Notes: generated from the letters alone by a model not told the origin. 64,000 nt of DNA from Lucinisca nassula (GCA_963580285.1 OY757017.1:18245003-18309002); one strand, 5' to 3'. Counted from the first letter of the stretch, positions 1-10,740 are shown. A program made the numbers and translations.

Positions 1-895
1 TAACCCACAGCTCCAATCAGAGACACCAAAGGGAAAGAAACACAAACATGAAACAACAGACCCTAATGGAAACATCAATAGCGGAAAGCCAAAAGGACAG
101 TTACTTTCCCACAAAATGGCCAAAAGGCTATCCAAAATAAAATAAGATAAGCGACACAAACACCCAAAGACAAACCATATTAAAAAAAAAAACGCGACAG
201 AAGAACTGCCTTGGAACGGTCAGCGGAAACGAATTCCACTTTGGGGGGCTTAAATCTATTTTACGTGGCCACAATCCTCGCCCTTACTTCCGTCGCGACT
301 AAGACAAATAATGTGTTCAGTCCGCATGAAGGCCTCCTAACTCATCAGTGCAACGCCTCCGTGAACACAAAAATCAAACAACCACAGAGATGAAACAACG
401 GTGAGGACTCGACAGCAAGAAACCACTGAAATGCTGGAGCAAAAGAAAACCAACAGTTTGACTCCGATGGGCCCGACCAGAGACAGAGTATCAGGTACCA
501 ACCGACATAAGCCTTTACGCTGGAACCGTCATAGAATCTGAGGCCTGACCCACCGGCGTGCAATAAAGAGGGAAGCAAAGTTGTCAACCGTGATTGTAGT
601 CTATTGGGTTAACTACCATGAATGCAGTCTGTCGTATAACATTTATGTTATACCCAATCTTTTTATACCGAAGAACGATTTTACGAAATTGGGTGCTGAA
701 GTCATATGCGGTTATATATTTTTCTGAATTTATATACTAAGTCACCATAAAATTCGGATTCCGATAGACCTTGTTGCAGAAGAGATTTAAGTCCAATATT
801 GAATTTTGAAATTAAATCAGGATGACGTCTATAAAATTTTGGAAAAGCTTTGCGTAGTTTATGGTACCGTTAACCCTGATTAAGAAGTTTAGCCG
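1..895 (+). repeat. Unclassified 0.9-kb dispersed repeat (family U), copy cut by window edge
   Basis: This matches the segment at 46640-47590 over nearly its whole length. Shared landmarks are AGACACCAAAGGGAAAGAAA, ACTTTCCCACAAAATGGCC, GGCCACAATCCTCGCCCTTA, GACTCGACAGCAAGAAACC and, at the far end, AAATTGGGTGCTGAA and GACGTCTATAAAA. No conserved protein frame or terminal inverted repeats are seen. It is probably a non-autonomous transposon. Confidence 0.75.
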
Positions 896-1262
896 TTAAC
901 ACTTTATTAACAATGTATTTATTTGACAACCGAATAAGGAATCAACATGTTGTTTATGTTCATGTTTTTACACTTATTTCAAATCTTTAAAAATCAATGA
1001 CCTTGATCAAACAACATATCCCAGTAATAATTGTATAGTAGTCACAGATAAGATTGACTAGGCGAAGCTATCGTTTGTACCTGCCTTTGGAATGCTCTAT
1101 CTACAATAAGGTAAACCATGTTTCCCTATTGTGTGAATGCAACTGTAACACAAACAAAGCTGTGTTGTGTTTGGTTATTTGGTCCGCTTGCAGAAAACAT
1201 GCGAAAGGCACACGACCAATTCTTCTGGTGGATTCAGCGAATTTGACATACATTGAGAATAC
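896..1262. other. AT-rich stretch, nothing recognised
   Basis: I found no gene, tandem structure or dispersed repeat here. The short frame running from 1054 does not resemble a known protein and runs into the satellite. Confidence 0.5.
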
Positions 1263-2159
1263 CCGACTAGTTACATGCGTTACAAGCGTTACAGTGCTAA
1301 ACAAAAAGGCGGTCATCCTCTTAGGTCTCATCACATTTGTTACAACCGCATTACAGACCATTACAACCCGATACACATAGTAGTGTATGGGTATATAAGG
1401 TGTACGATATATACATATACTTATATTCCTTCATTACATGCGTTACAAGGGTTACTGTGCAAAATTAAAAGGCGCCCATCCCCTTATGTCTCGTTACATT
1501 AGTAACAAACGTATTACAGTTCATTACAACCCGTTACACAACGAAGGGTATAGGTATATAAGGTGTAGGAGATATATACGTTTCATTTTCCTTCATTACA
1601 TGCATTACAAGCGTCACAGTGCGAAATCTTAAGAAGGGCTTTCCCGAGACCTCATTACATTGTTCACAAACTGATTGCAGACCATTACAACACACTACAC
1701 ATAGTGGGGTATAGGTATATGAGGTGTACAATATCTTTATTTTTCATTTTCCTTCATTATATGCGTTACAAACGTTACAGTGCGAAAAGAAAAGGCTCTA
1801 ATACCCTTATGTCTCATAACATTAGTTACAAACGCATTACAGTTCATTAAAACCCGTTACACAAAGAATGGTATAGGTATATAAGGTGTGCGAGCTATGT
1901 ATTTTTTCATTTTCCTTCATTACATGCGTTACAAACGTTAGAGTGCGAAATGTAAAGGCTCTCATCCCTAAGGTCTCATTTCATTAGTTACAAACGCATT
2001 ACAGACCATTACAACCCGTTACACATAGTAGGGTATAGGTATATAAGGTGTACGAGAAATATATATTTCATTTTCCTTCATTGCATGCGTTACAAGCGTT
2101 ACAGTGCGAAATTAAAAGGCGCCCATCCCCTTATGTCTCGTTAATTTAGTTACACAACA
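1263..2159 (+). repeat. 162-bp satellite array, forward orientation
   Basis: Units are marked by CATTACATGCGTTACAA at 1432, 1594, 1755, 1918 and 2079 (period about 162), with an earlier diverged unit from 1263. Each unit contains several GTTACA and TTACAA words, a CCCTTATGTCTC block, GGTATAGGTATATAAGGTGT and an AT-rich link. Confidence 0.9.
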
Positions 2160-2810
2160 ATATACCTATACCCTACTATATGTAACAGGTTGTAATGAAC
2201 TGTAATGCGTTTGTAACTAATGTAACGAGACATACGGGCATGAGAGCCTTTTCATTTTGCACTGACGCTTGTAACGCATGTAATGAAGGAAAATGAAAAA
2301 AATATATATAGTACACCTTATATACATATAACCTACTATGTGTAACGTGTTGTAATGGTTTGTAATGCGTTTGTAACCAATGTAATGAGATCTCTGGGAA
2401 GCCCTTCTTAAGATTTAGCACTGTAACGCTTGTAACGCATGTAATGAAGGGAAATGAAACATATATATCTCCTGCAACTTATATACCTATACGCTTATTT
2501 GTGTAACGGGTTGTAATGAACTGTAATGCGTTCGTAACTAATGTAATGAGACGTAAGAGGATATCGCACTGAAAGCTTGTAACACATGTAATGAAAGAAA
2601 ATGAAAAATATATATCTACACATTATATACCTATACCCTTGTTTGTGTAACGGGTTGTTATGACCGGTAATGCGTTTGTAACTAATGTAACGAGACATAA
2701 GGAGATGAGCGCCTTTTCATTTCGCACTGTAACGCTTGTGACGCATGTAATGAAGGAACATGAAAAATATATATATCGTAGACCTTATATACCTATACCC
2801 TCATACGCAA
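2160..2810 (-). repeat. 162-bp satellite array, reverse orientation
   Basis: From about 2160 the same unit continues in the opposite sense (TTGTAACGCATGTAATGAAGG, ACCTTATATACCTATA), giving an inversion point near 2155-2165. About four units run to 2810, where a SINE begins. Confidence 0.9.
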
Positions 2811-3058
2811 AGCTGAAACCGACCCGCACTCGAATACTGGTAAACCGCTTAGAGGATCTATGCCTGCCCAGGCAAAGCAGTGCGAGTCGGACCGGCCATG
2901 CTTATAAACCCTTTCGGTTTCATTGGGTGGCAGGGCTTGAGATGTCATTTTATCTCGATGTCTGGTAAAAGTCCCACCAAATTGGAAGCAACGTCTCCAA
3001 AATGACCTTAACAGTGTTGACGGGGACGTTAAACCTCAAATCAAACAAACAAACAAAA
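2811..3058 (+). repeat. SINE-like retroposon (family S), 5'-truncated
   Basis: It contains CCGACCCGCAC, GTAAACCGCTTAGAGGATCT, TTGAGATGTCATTTTATCTC, TTGGAAGCAACGTCTCC and ends GGGGACGTTAAACCTCAAAT followed by CAAA repeats. Many copies occur in this window. Confidence 0.8.
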
Positions 3059-3580
3059 GTGTAACGTATTGTTTTGGTCTGTAATGCGTTTGTAACCAAT
3101 GTAATGAGGTCTCGGGAAAGCCCTTCTTAACCCTTATCTTGCTGAATATTTAACTTAGCCACACCCATTTTTGATTTTCAGCCAATCAGATTACATGATA
3201 TAATGAGTTTATTCAAATTCACAAACTGAATGACAAACAGTGTAGATCCTGATCAGATGGCTTCTTCAGAAGCCATCTGATCTGGATCTACACTGTTTGC
3301 AAAGATAGGGGTTGTCGTGAACAGCAAGATAAGGGTTAATATTTCGCACTGTATCTTGTAACGCATGTAATGAAGAGAAATGAAAAATATATGTGTCCTA
3401 CAACTTATATACCTATACGCTTATTTGTGTAACGGGTTGTAATGAACTGTGATGCGTTTGGAACTAATGTAATGAGACATAAGTGGATGAGAGCCTTTTT
3501 TCTTTCGCAATGTAACGTTTGTAACGCATGTAATGAAGGAAAATGAAATATATATATATATACCATACACAACTATCAAG
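3059..3580 (-). repeat. 162-bp satellite, reverse orientation, resumed
   Basis: The reverse-orientation satellite resumes after the SINE with GTAATGCGTTTGTAACCAAT and continues to about 3580. It is interrupted by a TTAA-flanked MITE at 3128-3341. Confidence 0.8.
3128..3341. mobile_element. piggyBac-like MITE with internal hairpin, inserted in satellite
   Basis: The ends read TTAACCCTTATCTTGCTG and CAGCAAGATAAGGGTTAA: a 14-bp inverted repeat beginning CCCTT, flanked by TTAA on both sides. Uninterrupted satellite units read CCCTTCTTAAGATT at this point, so the insertion site is a TTAA. The interior has a near-perfect palindrome (about 3235-3298) around GATCAGATGGCTTCT. No transposase is encoded. 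Confidence 0.75.
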
Positions 3581-3825
3581 CCAATATTAAATTCCAAGGG
3601 AGATAAATATGACAAACTTCATATGAAAAAAAGCAGTATCAACAGCCTCCCCTTAATGGTCTTTACTATGAAGAAAGCGTAAAATCTCTCTCTCCACAGC
3701 AAGATGCTCTCAGACAGTTTTGACGCTAGGCAAGCGGTAAATACGACCACCTTGATAGTACCTGTATTAATAAACGCTCTTAACCCCACGACCTGCAGAG
3801 CCAGGATATGCCTTATCTTCAAACG

Positions 3826-3900
3826 ATGTAGATCCAGAGCAGATGGCTTCTGAAGAAGACATCTGATCCAGATCTATATTGTTTGTCATTCAGATTGTGA
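3826..3900. repeat. Fragment related to the interior of the TTAA MITE
   Basis: It shares the hairpin GTAGATCCAG, AGATGGCTTCTGAAGAAG and ATCTGATCCAGATCTA, then TTGTTTGTCATTCAG, with the MITE at 3128-3341. The terminal repeats are not seen here. Confidence 0.6.
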
Positions 3901-4034
3901 ATTTGTTACAATAATTTGCATCTAGTTATCTGATTGGCTGACAACCAGCGGTGGGTGTGGCAGAAGCTCACTATGAAGAAAATATTCACCATATTTGCAT
4001 TATTAGCTGGCTCCCAGCTTGCACATTGTCAATA

Positions 4035-4101
4035 TTGGAAAAACAGGTAACCAGACCCCCTGACCTTGAAGGTCAGGGGGTCTGGTTACCTGTTTTTCCA
4101 A
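4035..4101. repeat. Perfect 33-bp stem hairpin
   Basis: The left arm TTGGAAAAACAGGTAACCAG continues through the CCCCCTGACCTT segment and is matched without mismatch by the right arm around a single central G at 4068. Weaker outer symmetry (ATTATTAGCTGGCTCCCAG against AACCAGCAGATAATG) suggests a larger fold-back element at about 3995-4145. Confidence 0.85.
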
Positions 4102-4335
4102 CACTGATAACCTTCAGACTAGGAACCAGCAGATAATGCAAATAAGGTGAATACAATCACTCCCCTCATACTAAGGTCCGCTTGTACACATTGCCCAGAA
4201 AATGTAATGGCAGAATACATTATGGCGTATCTCTAATGCTTCTCAGGAAACAGGTACCGCTTGTATACATTTGATGCTTACTATTCCCAGAATGTTTTTT
4301 TTTTTTTTTTTTTTGGCAGAAGACGTTCTGCCAGA

Positions 4336-4358
4336 NNNNNNNNNNNNNNNNNNNNNNN
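4336..4358. other. Assembly gap (23 N)
   Basis: This is a run of 23 undetermined bases next to a poly-T tract (about 4296-4314). Sequence on the two sides should not be assumed contiguous. Confidence 0.99.
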
Positions 4359-4489
4359 GTCAACCACTCAATAAGCTGGGGAAACAGACCAAACAATGAA
4401 AAAATGTACATACGTTACATAAATATACAAAAAAAAAAAAAAAAAAAAACAATTAAAAAAACTAGAATTTGTTTTTCTACAAAAACACA

Positions 4490-6055
4490 GATGTCTCTTC
4501 TGTTTTTGACCTCTTAGTATGACCTTGACATTGGAGGTATTGAGCTGGGTCTTGTGTGCAACACATCATCTAATGAAGATGAACATTTATGCAAAGTAAC
4601 TTAAAAAATGTTCATAGAGAAATAAAAAAAAGTTATTGCTCGTACACAAAAAAGCCCTTTTTTACCTTTGACCTCTAAGTATGGCCTTGACCTTTGCGGT
4701 ACAACACATTGTCTCATGATGGTTAACATTTCTGCCAAGTAATTTCATAATCCATCAAAGAATAAGGAAGTTATTGACTGTCCCTTTTTCACCTTTGACC
4801 TCTAGGTATGACCTTGACATTGGAGGTATGGACCTTGGTCTTGCACATGACTCATGGTCTAATGACGGTGAACACTTCTGCATGGTTACTTTATAAATCA
4901 ATCCAGAAATAAAAAAGTTATTGACTGGACACAGGAAAAACAAAATCTCTTTTACCTCTGACCTCTTAGTATGACCATGATCTTTGAGGTACCGACCTGG
5001 GTCTAGCGTGCACCACATCGTCTCATGATGGTTAACATTTCTGCCAAGTAATTTCACAATCTTTCCAGGAATAAGAAAGTTATTGACTGAACACTAAAAA
5101 AAGCCTTCTTTATGTCCTTTGACCTCTTAGTACGACCTTGACATTTGAGGTACCAACTTGGGTCATGCACGCAACACATCGTCTCATTGTGTTTAACATT
5201 TCTGCCAAGTAATTTCAAAATACATCTAAAAATAAGAAAGTTATTGACAGAACACAAAAAGACCCCCTTTTACCTTTAACCTCTATGTATGACTTTGACA
5301 TTTCAGGAACCAAATTGGGTCATGCGTGCAACACATCATCTCACGGTCGTTAACATTTCTGCCAAGCAATTTCAAAATCCATCTAAAAAAAAGAAAGTTA
5401 TTGACCAAACACGAAAAAGGGCAGCTTTTTATACTTTTGACCTCTATGTATGACCTTGACATTTGAGGTACCAAACTGAATCATGCATGAAACACATCGT
5501 ATCATGATAGTTAACATTTTTGCCAAGTAACTTCAAATTCTATCTAAAAATAAGCAAGTTGTTGACAAACCCGATAAAAGTCCCATTTTTTTACCTTTGA
5601 CCTCTATGTATGACCTTGACCTTTGAGATACCAATCTGGGTCATGCACGCAACACATCGTCTTATACAGGTTAACATTTCTGCCAAGTGATTTCAAAATC
5701 CGCTTCAAAATAAGAAAGTTATTGACCAACCACGAAAAAGGCCCCTTTTTTACCTTTCACCTCTAAGTATGACCTTGACCTTTGAGGTACAGACCTGCGT
5801 CATGCGCTACACACATCGTCTCATGATTGTTAATATTTCTGCCAAGTAATTTTAAAATCCATCTCAAAATAAGAAAGTTATTGACCAAACACCAAAAAAG
5901 GCCCTTTTTTGACATTTGACCTCTAAGTATGACCTTGACCTTTGAGGTACCTACCTGCCTCATGCGCATTACACATCGTCTCATGGTTGTTAATATTTCT
6001 GCCAGGTAATTTTAAAATCCATCTGAAAATAAGAAAGTTATTGACCGGACACGAT
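4490..6055. repeat. Tandem array of about 160-bp units rich in TGACCT
   Basis: About ten units are marked by GACCTTGAC or variants near 4521, 4684, 4810, 4973, 5133, 5291, 5452, 5612, 5771 and 5932. Shared blocks are TTTGACCTCTAAGTATGACC, ACACATCGTCTCATGATGGT, TTTCTGCCAAGTAATTTCA and ATAAGAAAGTTATTGACC. Open frames in it are repeats of one another, not genes. Confidence 0.9.
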
Positions 6056-6120
6056 TTGCCCATACATATATACATACCGACAAACATCCAAGGGAGATAA
6101 TTCAAAAAGTATAAATGCGA

Positions 6121-6335
6121 GAGTTATAGTTCTTGTGCGCTTCGCGTTGTCTAATGCTGACTAATATTGATATGAAGTTTCGTGAAGATAGCTCGAACGG
6201 TTTTCAAGTTATAGAGCGGACACGAATGTGTGACAGACGACAGACGGAGAGACAGACAGACGGACAGACAGACAGATGTCCGGGGGAAAAACAATATGTC
6301 TCCCCGAAAAAAATGTTTTCGGAGGAGACATAATA
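6121..6335 (+). repeat. Tail of a dispersed repeat with GACAGACAGACGGACAGA microsatellite
   Basis: The sequence AGTTATAGAGCGGACACGAA runs into a polypurine GACAGACGG-type tract (about 6232-6280) and then GGGGGAAAAACAATATGTCTC and GGAGGAGACATAA. The layout is that of short repeats common in mollusc genomes that end in such tracts. It directly follows the 160-bp array and may be its terminal part. Confidence 0.6.
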
Positions 6336-6526
6336 AAAACAAAAATACCAATATCAAAATTGATACAAAAAGCGTAGACGACATTCATAGACAGGGTGCT
6401 GGCGTGACGGTGTAGGTGCTGCTGATCTGATTACACAGCAGCTACAAGCTAGAAGAAAAAAGAAAGAAATGGATGGATTCTACAAACCCCCACTTTTCTC
6501 TTTCTCTCCATTTTTTTCTCTCCTAA

Positions 6527-6672
6527 CCGGCAGGCACATGTCAAGATTGACATCATATCGACGTCGGTACGGCGTAGTGACGCCTGTACTGCGTCATGTT
6601 GACATCGGTGCGGCGCCGCGGCGCTGTGCCGGCGGTGACCTGGCGCTGCCATAGCGACATGTGCCTGCCGGG
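6527..6672. mobile_element. GC-rich 146-bp inverted-repeat element
   Basis: CCGGCAGGCACATGTC at 6527-6542 is matched by its exact complement at the right end (6656-6672). The interior is unusually GC-rich and itself semi-repetitive (GACATC, GCGTAGTGACGC, GCGGCGCCGCGGCGC). It is a MITE-like or fold-back structure. Confidence 0.65.
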
Positions 6673-6829
6673 TATAAAATCACACTTATACCCCCTCAAA
6701 CCCCACAGTACGCTTTCCTCAACCCTTCCGCACCTTCTTCCATATCCCTCGCACACCAGTCCCCCCACCCACCCTCCTCACCGCACAATTTTTTTTTAAT
6801 TTGTTTTTATCTTCTATTTTTTTCTCCTC

Positions 6830-6965
6830 ACCACACTCCCCGTGCATGTGTATGTAAGAGCAGTGTATCCACATGCATGCATGCAATTATGCATGCAAGC
6901 ATGTGCATCCGCGTATGCCCAAGTGTATGTGTATGCATGAAAACGGATGCATAGGCGAAAGAATA
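6830..6965. repeat. Low-complexity CATG/TGTATG tract
   Basis: Alternating CATGCATGCATGCA and GTGTATG words make a low-complexity region. Nothing coding is evident. Confidence 0.6.
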
Positions 6966-7309
6966 TGTATGACAAAGTAGGTTATGGAATGAAAGCGTAT
7001 GTATACACAGCTAAACAAACATCTAACAACCCGACCTCCCGCACAACAAAGTGCACAGCGAGCGGTCAGCGGCGTGTGATATAAAACACATGCAGCCACT
7101 TAGCAGCACAACAATAAAAAACAACAGAGGATATACTAACCACAAAAGGGCTAAAAATATAACATCTCTAATCCTTTTTTTTATCTTATATTTAGTCAGA
7201 GAAAATTAAACTTCACACGCCATGCGATTCATCTGCTTGAGATGATACATATGAAATGTTATGATTTTCTCTAAAATAAGGAACGGCTCTGAATGTCATA
7301 CATCTACTT

Positions 7310-7490
7310 TTAAAATTTGCATGGGGTTTTGAGGATAAATTGTTAAGCAAATTCCTGCGATGTTTGATTTAAATTGGCCCAAGGGTTTAGGAGGAGTTAG
7401 CATTTAAAGCAAAGTGTTGACGCCGCACGACACACGACGGACATTGACCGATCACAATATCTCACCATGAGCATTTCATCCTCAGGTGAG
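7310..7490. repeat. Dispersed repeat fragment ending CTCAGGTGAGCT
   Basis: It contains TTTGATTTAAATTGGCCCAA, GGGTTTAGGAGGAGTT, a CGCACGACACACGACGGACA tract, ATCACAATATCTCACC and finally CTCAGGTGAGCTT. Related pieces are at 28245-28400, 30690-30960 and 35465-35575. Confidence 0.6.
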
Positions 7491-7540
7491 CTTATAAGGA
7501 ACGGGTCTGAATGTCATACCTACATCTACGTTTAAAATTT

Positions 7541-7903
7541 ACACGGGGCTTTGAGGATTTATAGTTTTTTTTGTTGTATTTTTTTTTTCATGATTATTCA
7601 GTTTTCATTTGAAAGGGCATGTGTTTTCTGATCATTCACGGAATGTTATAACTTGAGCTGATACATGGGGCTTTGAGGATTTATAGTTTGTTGTTTGTTG
7701 TTTTTTTTTTCGTGATTATTCAGTTTTCATTTGAAAGGGCATGTGTTATCTGATCATTCACGGAATGTTTTAACTTGAGCTCATACATGGGGCTTTGAGG
7801 ATTTATAGTTTGTTGTTTGTTTTTTCGTGATTATTCAGTTTTCATTTGAAAGGGCATGTGTTATCTGATCATTCACGGAATGTTTTAACTTGAGCTCATA
7901 CAA
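7541..7903 (+). repeat. 122-bp tandem repeat, three copies
   Basis: GGGGCTTTGAGGATTTATAG recurs at 7545, 7667 and 7789. Each copy carries a T-rich run, GATTATTCAGTTTTCATTTG and ATCATTCACGGAATG. Confidence 0.85.
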
Positions 7904-8564
7904 GTATATAAACATGTGCTAGAAAATCAAATAAAAATCATTTTGGGTTAAAGTGTGCCAAAAACTGTAAATATGCTGGGTTACCTTTTGTGCGGAAACT
8001 TACATGTATTTCAATGGTGGTGTAAGCTGGATGTGCATTGAATATGCCTATGCCAGCTAGAAATGACAGATATAATCTCTCATTAAAAAGGACCTAAAAT
8101 TCTTTTGACCTCTGAGGATCCCATGACATGCCCCAAGGGCTCAATTCTATTTTACTCTTCATAACCTGCCATATAATAGGCAACATGACTATGGATTTTT
8201 TAAACCCTACTCCACAACCCGGCGCTGGCCACGCCACAAGGGGTCATATCAAAACTCTGAATAAATTCCTCCAGTGCTCGTCAATAGTGCTATCACCTTT
8301 GGAAGTTTCAAGACTCTAGCTTTAGTGATCTTGGAGCAATGGTGTGACATTGAAGATGTAAGACAGACGGAGGGAATCACATGATTCAAGCTTTTTCTTT
8401 GAAAAGCGTGGGGGTAATTGCCACAAATTTTCACCAAAACATTAATCATTTAGATAGGGGCTCGGGTAGGCTCTCTTGCCTGATGCCTCCAGCTGTGTGT
8501 GCTCGGAGGGGGATATGCTGTGTTTGCCGGGTCTTGTCCACAGGCCTCCTAGTGGCCCACTTTG
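7904..8564. other. No gene or repeat recognised
   Basis: Short open frames (for example from 8128 and 8381) show no similarity I recognise and no splice context. Confidence 0.45.
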
Positions 8565-9030
8565 AAAATATAGATCTTTATATAGGTTCTTCTTACTCAA
8601 AATATAGGTTATTTACAGGTTTTTAAAATAATACAGGTTAAAAAAGAGTCTTCCAAACTTACATAAAGATTTAAAAGTGAAGAAAAAATATTTGATGAAT
8701 TTTTGTGCCACAATTACTCAGATAAAGTTGATCTGAATTTTACAAAGTTCGAGCGGGCGAAGCGAGCGAGGAAAAAATACAATTTCTTGACAATTCACAA
8801 TTTCTTGACAGTTTTCATCACTTTTTATGGGACTAAAAAGTAAAAAATAGTAGTGCATTTTGAAGAAAAGTTAGGGTTGTGTCGCAAGAAGGTTCAAAAA
8901 GTGAAAAATATAGGTTTTTTCATGAAAATACAGGCTTTTTATAGGTTTTATGAACAAAATAAAGGTTTTATAGGTTTGGCACAAAATTATAGGTTATTAT
9001 AGGTTTAATAGGTTTTGCTAGGAGGCATGT
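8565..9030 (+). repeat. Region of dispersed ATAGGTT/ACAGGTTTTT words
   Basis: TATAGGTT or a close variant recurs more than ten times, dense at 8578-8640 and 8905-9025. The region is bounded by GGCCTCCTAG on the left and the inverted CTAGGAGGC on the right (9018-9026). Confidence 0.5.
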
Positions 9031-9178
9031 GTCCATCATCCGTTTCGGTTTCAAAACTTTGGGGTTGAGACACACTGATGAAGATTCAATATAAAAGCGG
9101 GGTTCAAGGGGGTCAAAATTATATAGGTTTTCGTTATGAACATTATGACCGAGAAAAGGCAAAAGGAATAAAATCCAA

Positions 9179-9181
9179 CGA

Positions 9182-9265
<84 letters not shown>

Positions 9266-9268
9266 AAA
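9179..9268 (+). repeat. (AAAG)n microsatellite
   Basis: About 22 near-perfect GAAA/AAAG units follow one another. The long open frames on both strands here are low-complexity artefacts. Confidence 0.98.
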
Positions 9269-9489
9269 ATAGGTATCTGCTCTATCTAGATACATAGAAA
9301 GAAGGAATCCATTTCGATAGCATTCGTGTGACAAACTGCACTCTTCCATACCTCAAAGACGTTCAGTCCCCCGCCATCGGGGCTTGAAGAAATACATCAC
9401 GATAACAAGTCCGTGAAACGAAGACCCCTCTAAACCCCACTTTATATACAGAAAATTGGGGTTTACGGGGGTGTACATTATTTTCCTTA

Positions 9490-9590
9490 CCTGTGTTCAA
9501 AACATAGATTGTGGGTACTCGTTAGAACCGCCTCATTGAGGCGGTTCTAACGAGCACCCACAATCTATGTTGAAAGCAGAAATAAGAAAG
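9490..9590. mobile_element. Fold-back element (family F), nearly perfect hairpin
   Basis: The arms read AACATAGATTGTGGGTACTC, then GTTAGAACCGCCTCA, and the complement follows around the centre at 9536. The outer right end has AGCAGAAATAAGAA. Flanks show family features (ACCCCACTTTATATA, GGGGTTTACGGGGGTGTACA). Confidence 0.85.
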
Positions 9591-9671
9591 AAGCTATCAT
9601 TTTTACCAAACAAAAATTCACTTCTGACACCATGTTGGACGCCATTATTTCACACGGGCAGGTTTTCCTAT

Positions 9672-9957
9672 TGGACGGGCTGCATTATGCTTCCACGTAG
9701 AGCTGAACCGACAGCAAACGAGTCCTGATAACCCACTTAGAGGATCTACGAGTAAGCCTGCCCAGGCAAAGCGGTGCGAGTCGACCTGCCCATGCTTATA
9801 AACCCTATTGGTTTCATTGGGCGACAGGGCTTGAGATGTCATTTCATCTCATATCGTGTAAAAGTCCCACAAAAATTGGAAGCAACGTCTCCAGAATGAC
9901 CTATACAGTGTTGATGGGGGCGTTAAGCCTCAAATCAAACAAACAAACAAAAACCTC
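9672..9957 (+). repeat. SINE-like retroposon (family S)
   Basis: It runs from GGGCTGCATTATGCTTCCAC to GGGGGCGTTAAGCCTCAAAT and a CAAA tail. A detached head-like piece (CATCGGGGCTTGAAGAAAT) lies at 9375-9395. Confidence 0.8.
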
Positions 9958-9999
9958 AAAAACGTTCATTTTTCTAGCGAAAATTTGTGATATTTTTTT

Positions 10000-10097
10000 T
10001 TCTTATTTGTACTCCAAAGGTATATGGTGCGTACTCATTAGAACCGCCTCTAACGAACATCAACAACTTATGTCTTGGAGCAGAAATAAGAAAATTA
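10000..10097. mobile_element. Fold-back element F, imperfect
   Basis: The left arm is CTTATTTGTACTCCAAAGG, then GTACTCATTAGAACCGCCTC. The right arm is CTAACGAACATCAACAACTT, then CTTGGAGCAGAAATAAGAA. Part of the central stem is lost. Confidence 0.75.
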
Positions 10098-10154
10098 ACG
10101 TACATACCCGAAAATCCGTTTTTTGTAGAGTTTTCTTTATTCAAAGTGGAATGT

Positions 10155-10281
10155 GCAGGTGTATGTATGTATGTGTGTATGTATGAGTGTGTGTTTTTTT
10201 TGTGTGTGTGTGTGTGTATGTATGTAGGTATTTATGTATGTATGTATGTATGTATGTATGTATGTATGTATGTGTGTATGT

Positions 10282-10333
<52 letters not shown>

Positions 10334-10472
10334 ATGTATGTATGTATGTATGTATGTATGTATGTATGTATGTATGTATGTATGTTTGTATGTATGTATA
10401 TATGTATGTATATATGTATATAGGTATGTATGTATTTATATATATGTATGTATGTATTTATATATATATATG

Positions 10473-10506
<34 letters not shown>

Positions 10507-10535
10507 TGTATGTATGTATGTATGTATGTATGGTG
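10155..10535 (+). repeat. (GTAT)n / (GT)n compound microsatellite
   Basis: About 380 bp of TATG and TG units with TATATA interruptions. The long CMYVCMYV-type and HTYIHTYI-type frames on the two strands are artefacts of this repeat. Confidence 0.98.
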
Positions 10536-10628
10536 GGGGTTGCTTGACAGGATTATTTAGTCTAACACACCCATATGCCCATAGCGCATTCATTGATATC
10601 TCCGAAGATGATGAGTTTGAAATAGACT

Positions 10629-10727
10629 TCTTATTTCTGCACCAAATTTAGATTGTATGTGCTCGTCAGAATCTTGAGGCGGTTCTAACGAGAACCCACA
10701 ATCTATGATTTGGAGCAGAAATAATAA
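10629..10727. mobile_element. Fold-back element F
   Basis: It runs from TTCTTATTTCTGCACCAAA to GGAGCAGAAATAATAAG around the core TGAGGCGGTTCTAACGAGAA. Confidence 0.8.
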
Positions 10728-10740
10728 GATCAACGTATAC

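Noticed and set aside
1263..3580. A CRISPR-like array
   Set aside because: Units are uniform 162-bp satellite monomers without unique spacers, and the genome is eukaryotic.
5054..6105. Minus-strand frames sharing VNNFLIFRWILKLLGRN
   Set aside because: Repeated frame of the 160-bp tandem unit.
9143..9349. KERKKERK-type and SFFLSFFL-type frames
   Set aside because: Translation of the (AAAG)n microsatellite.
10155..10535. Long cysteine/tyrosine/valine-rich frames (and the histidine/threonine/isoleucine-rich antisense frame)
   Set aside because: They are translations of a TATG/TG microsatellite with no other support.
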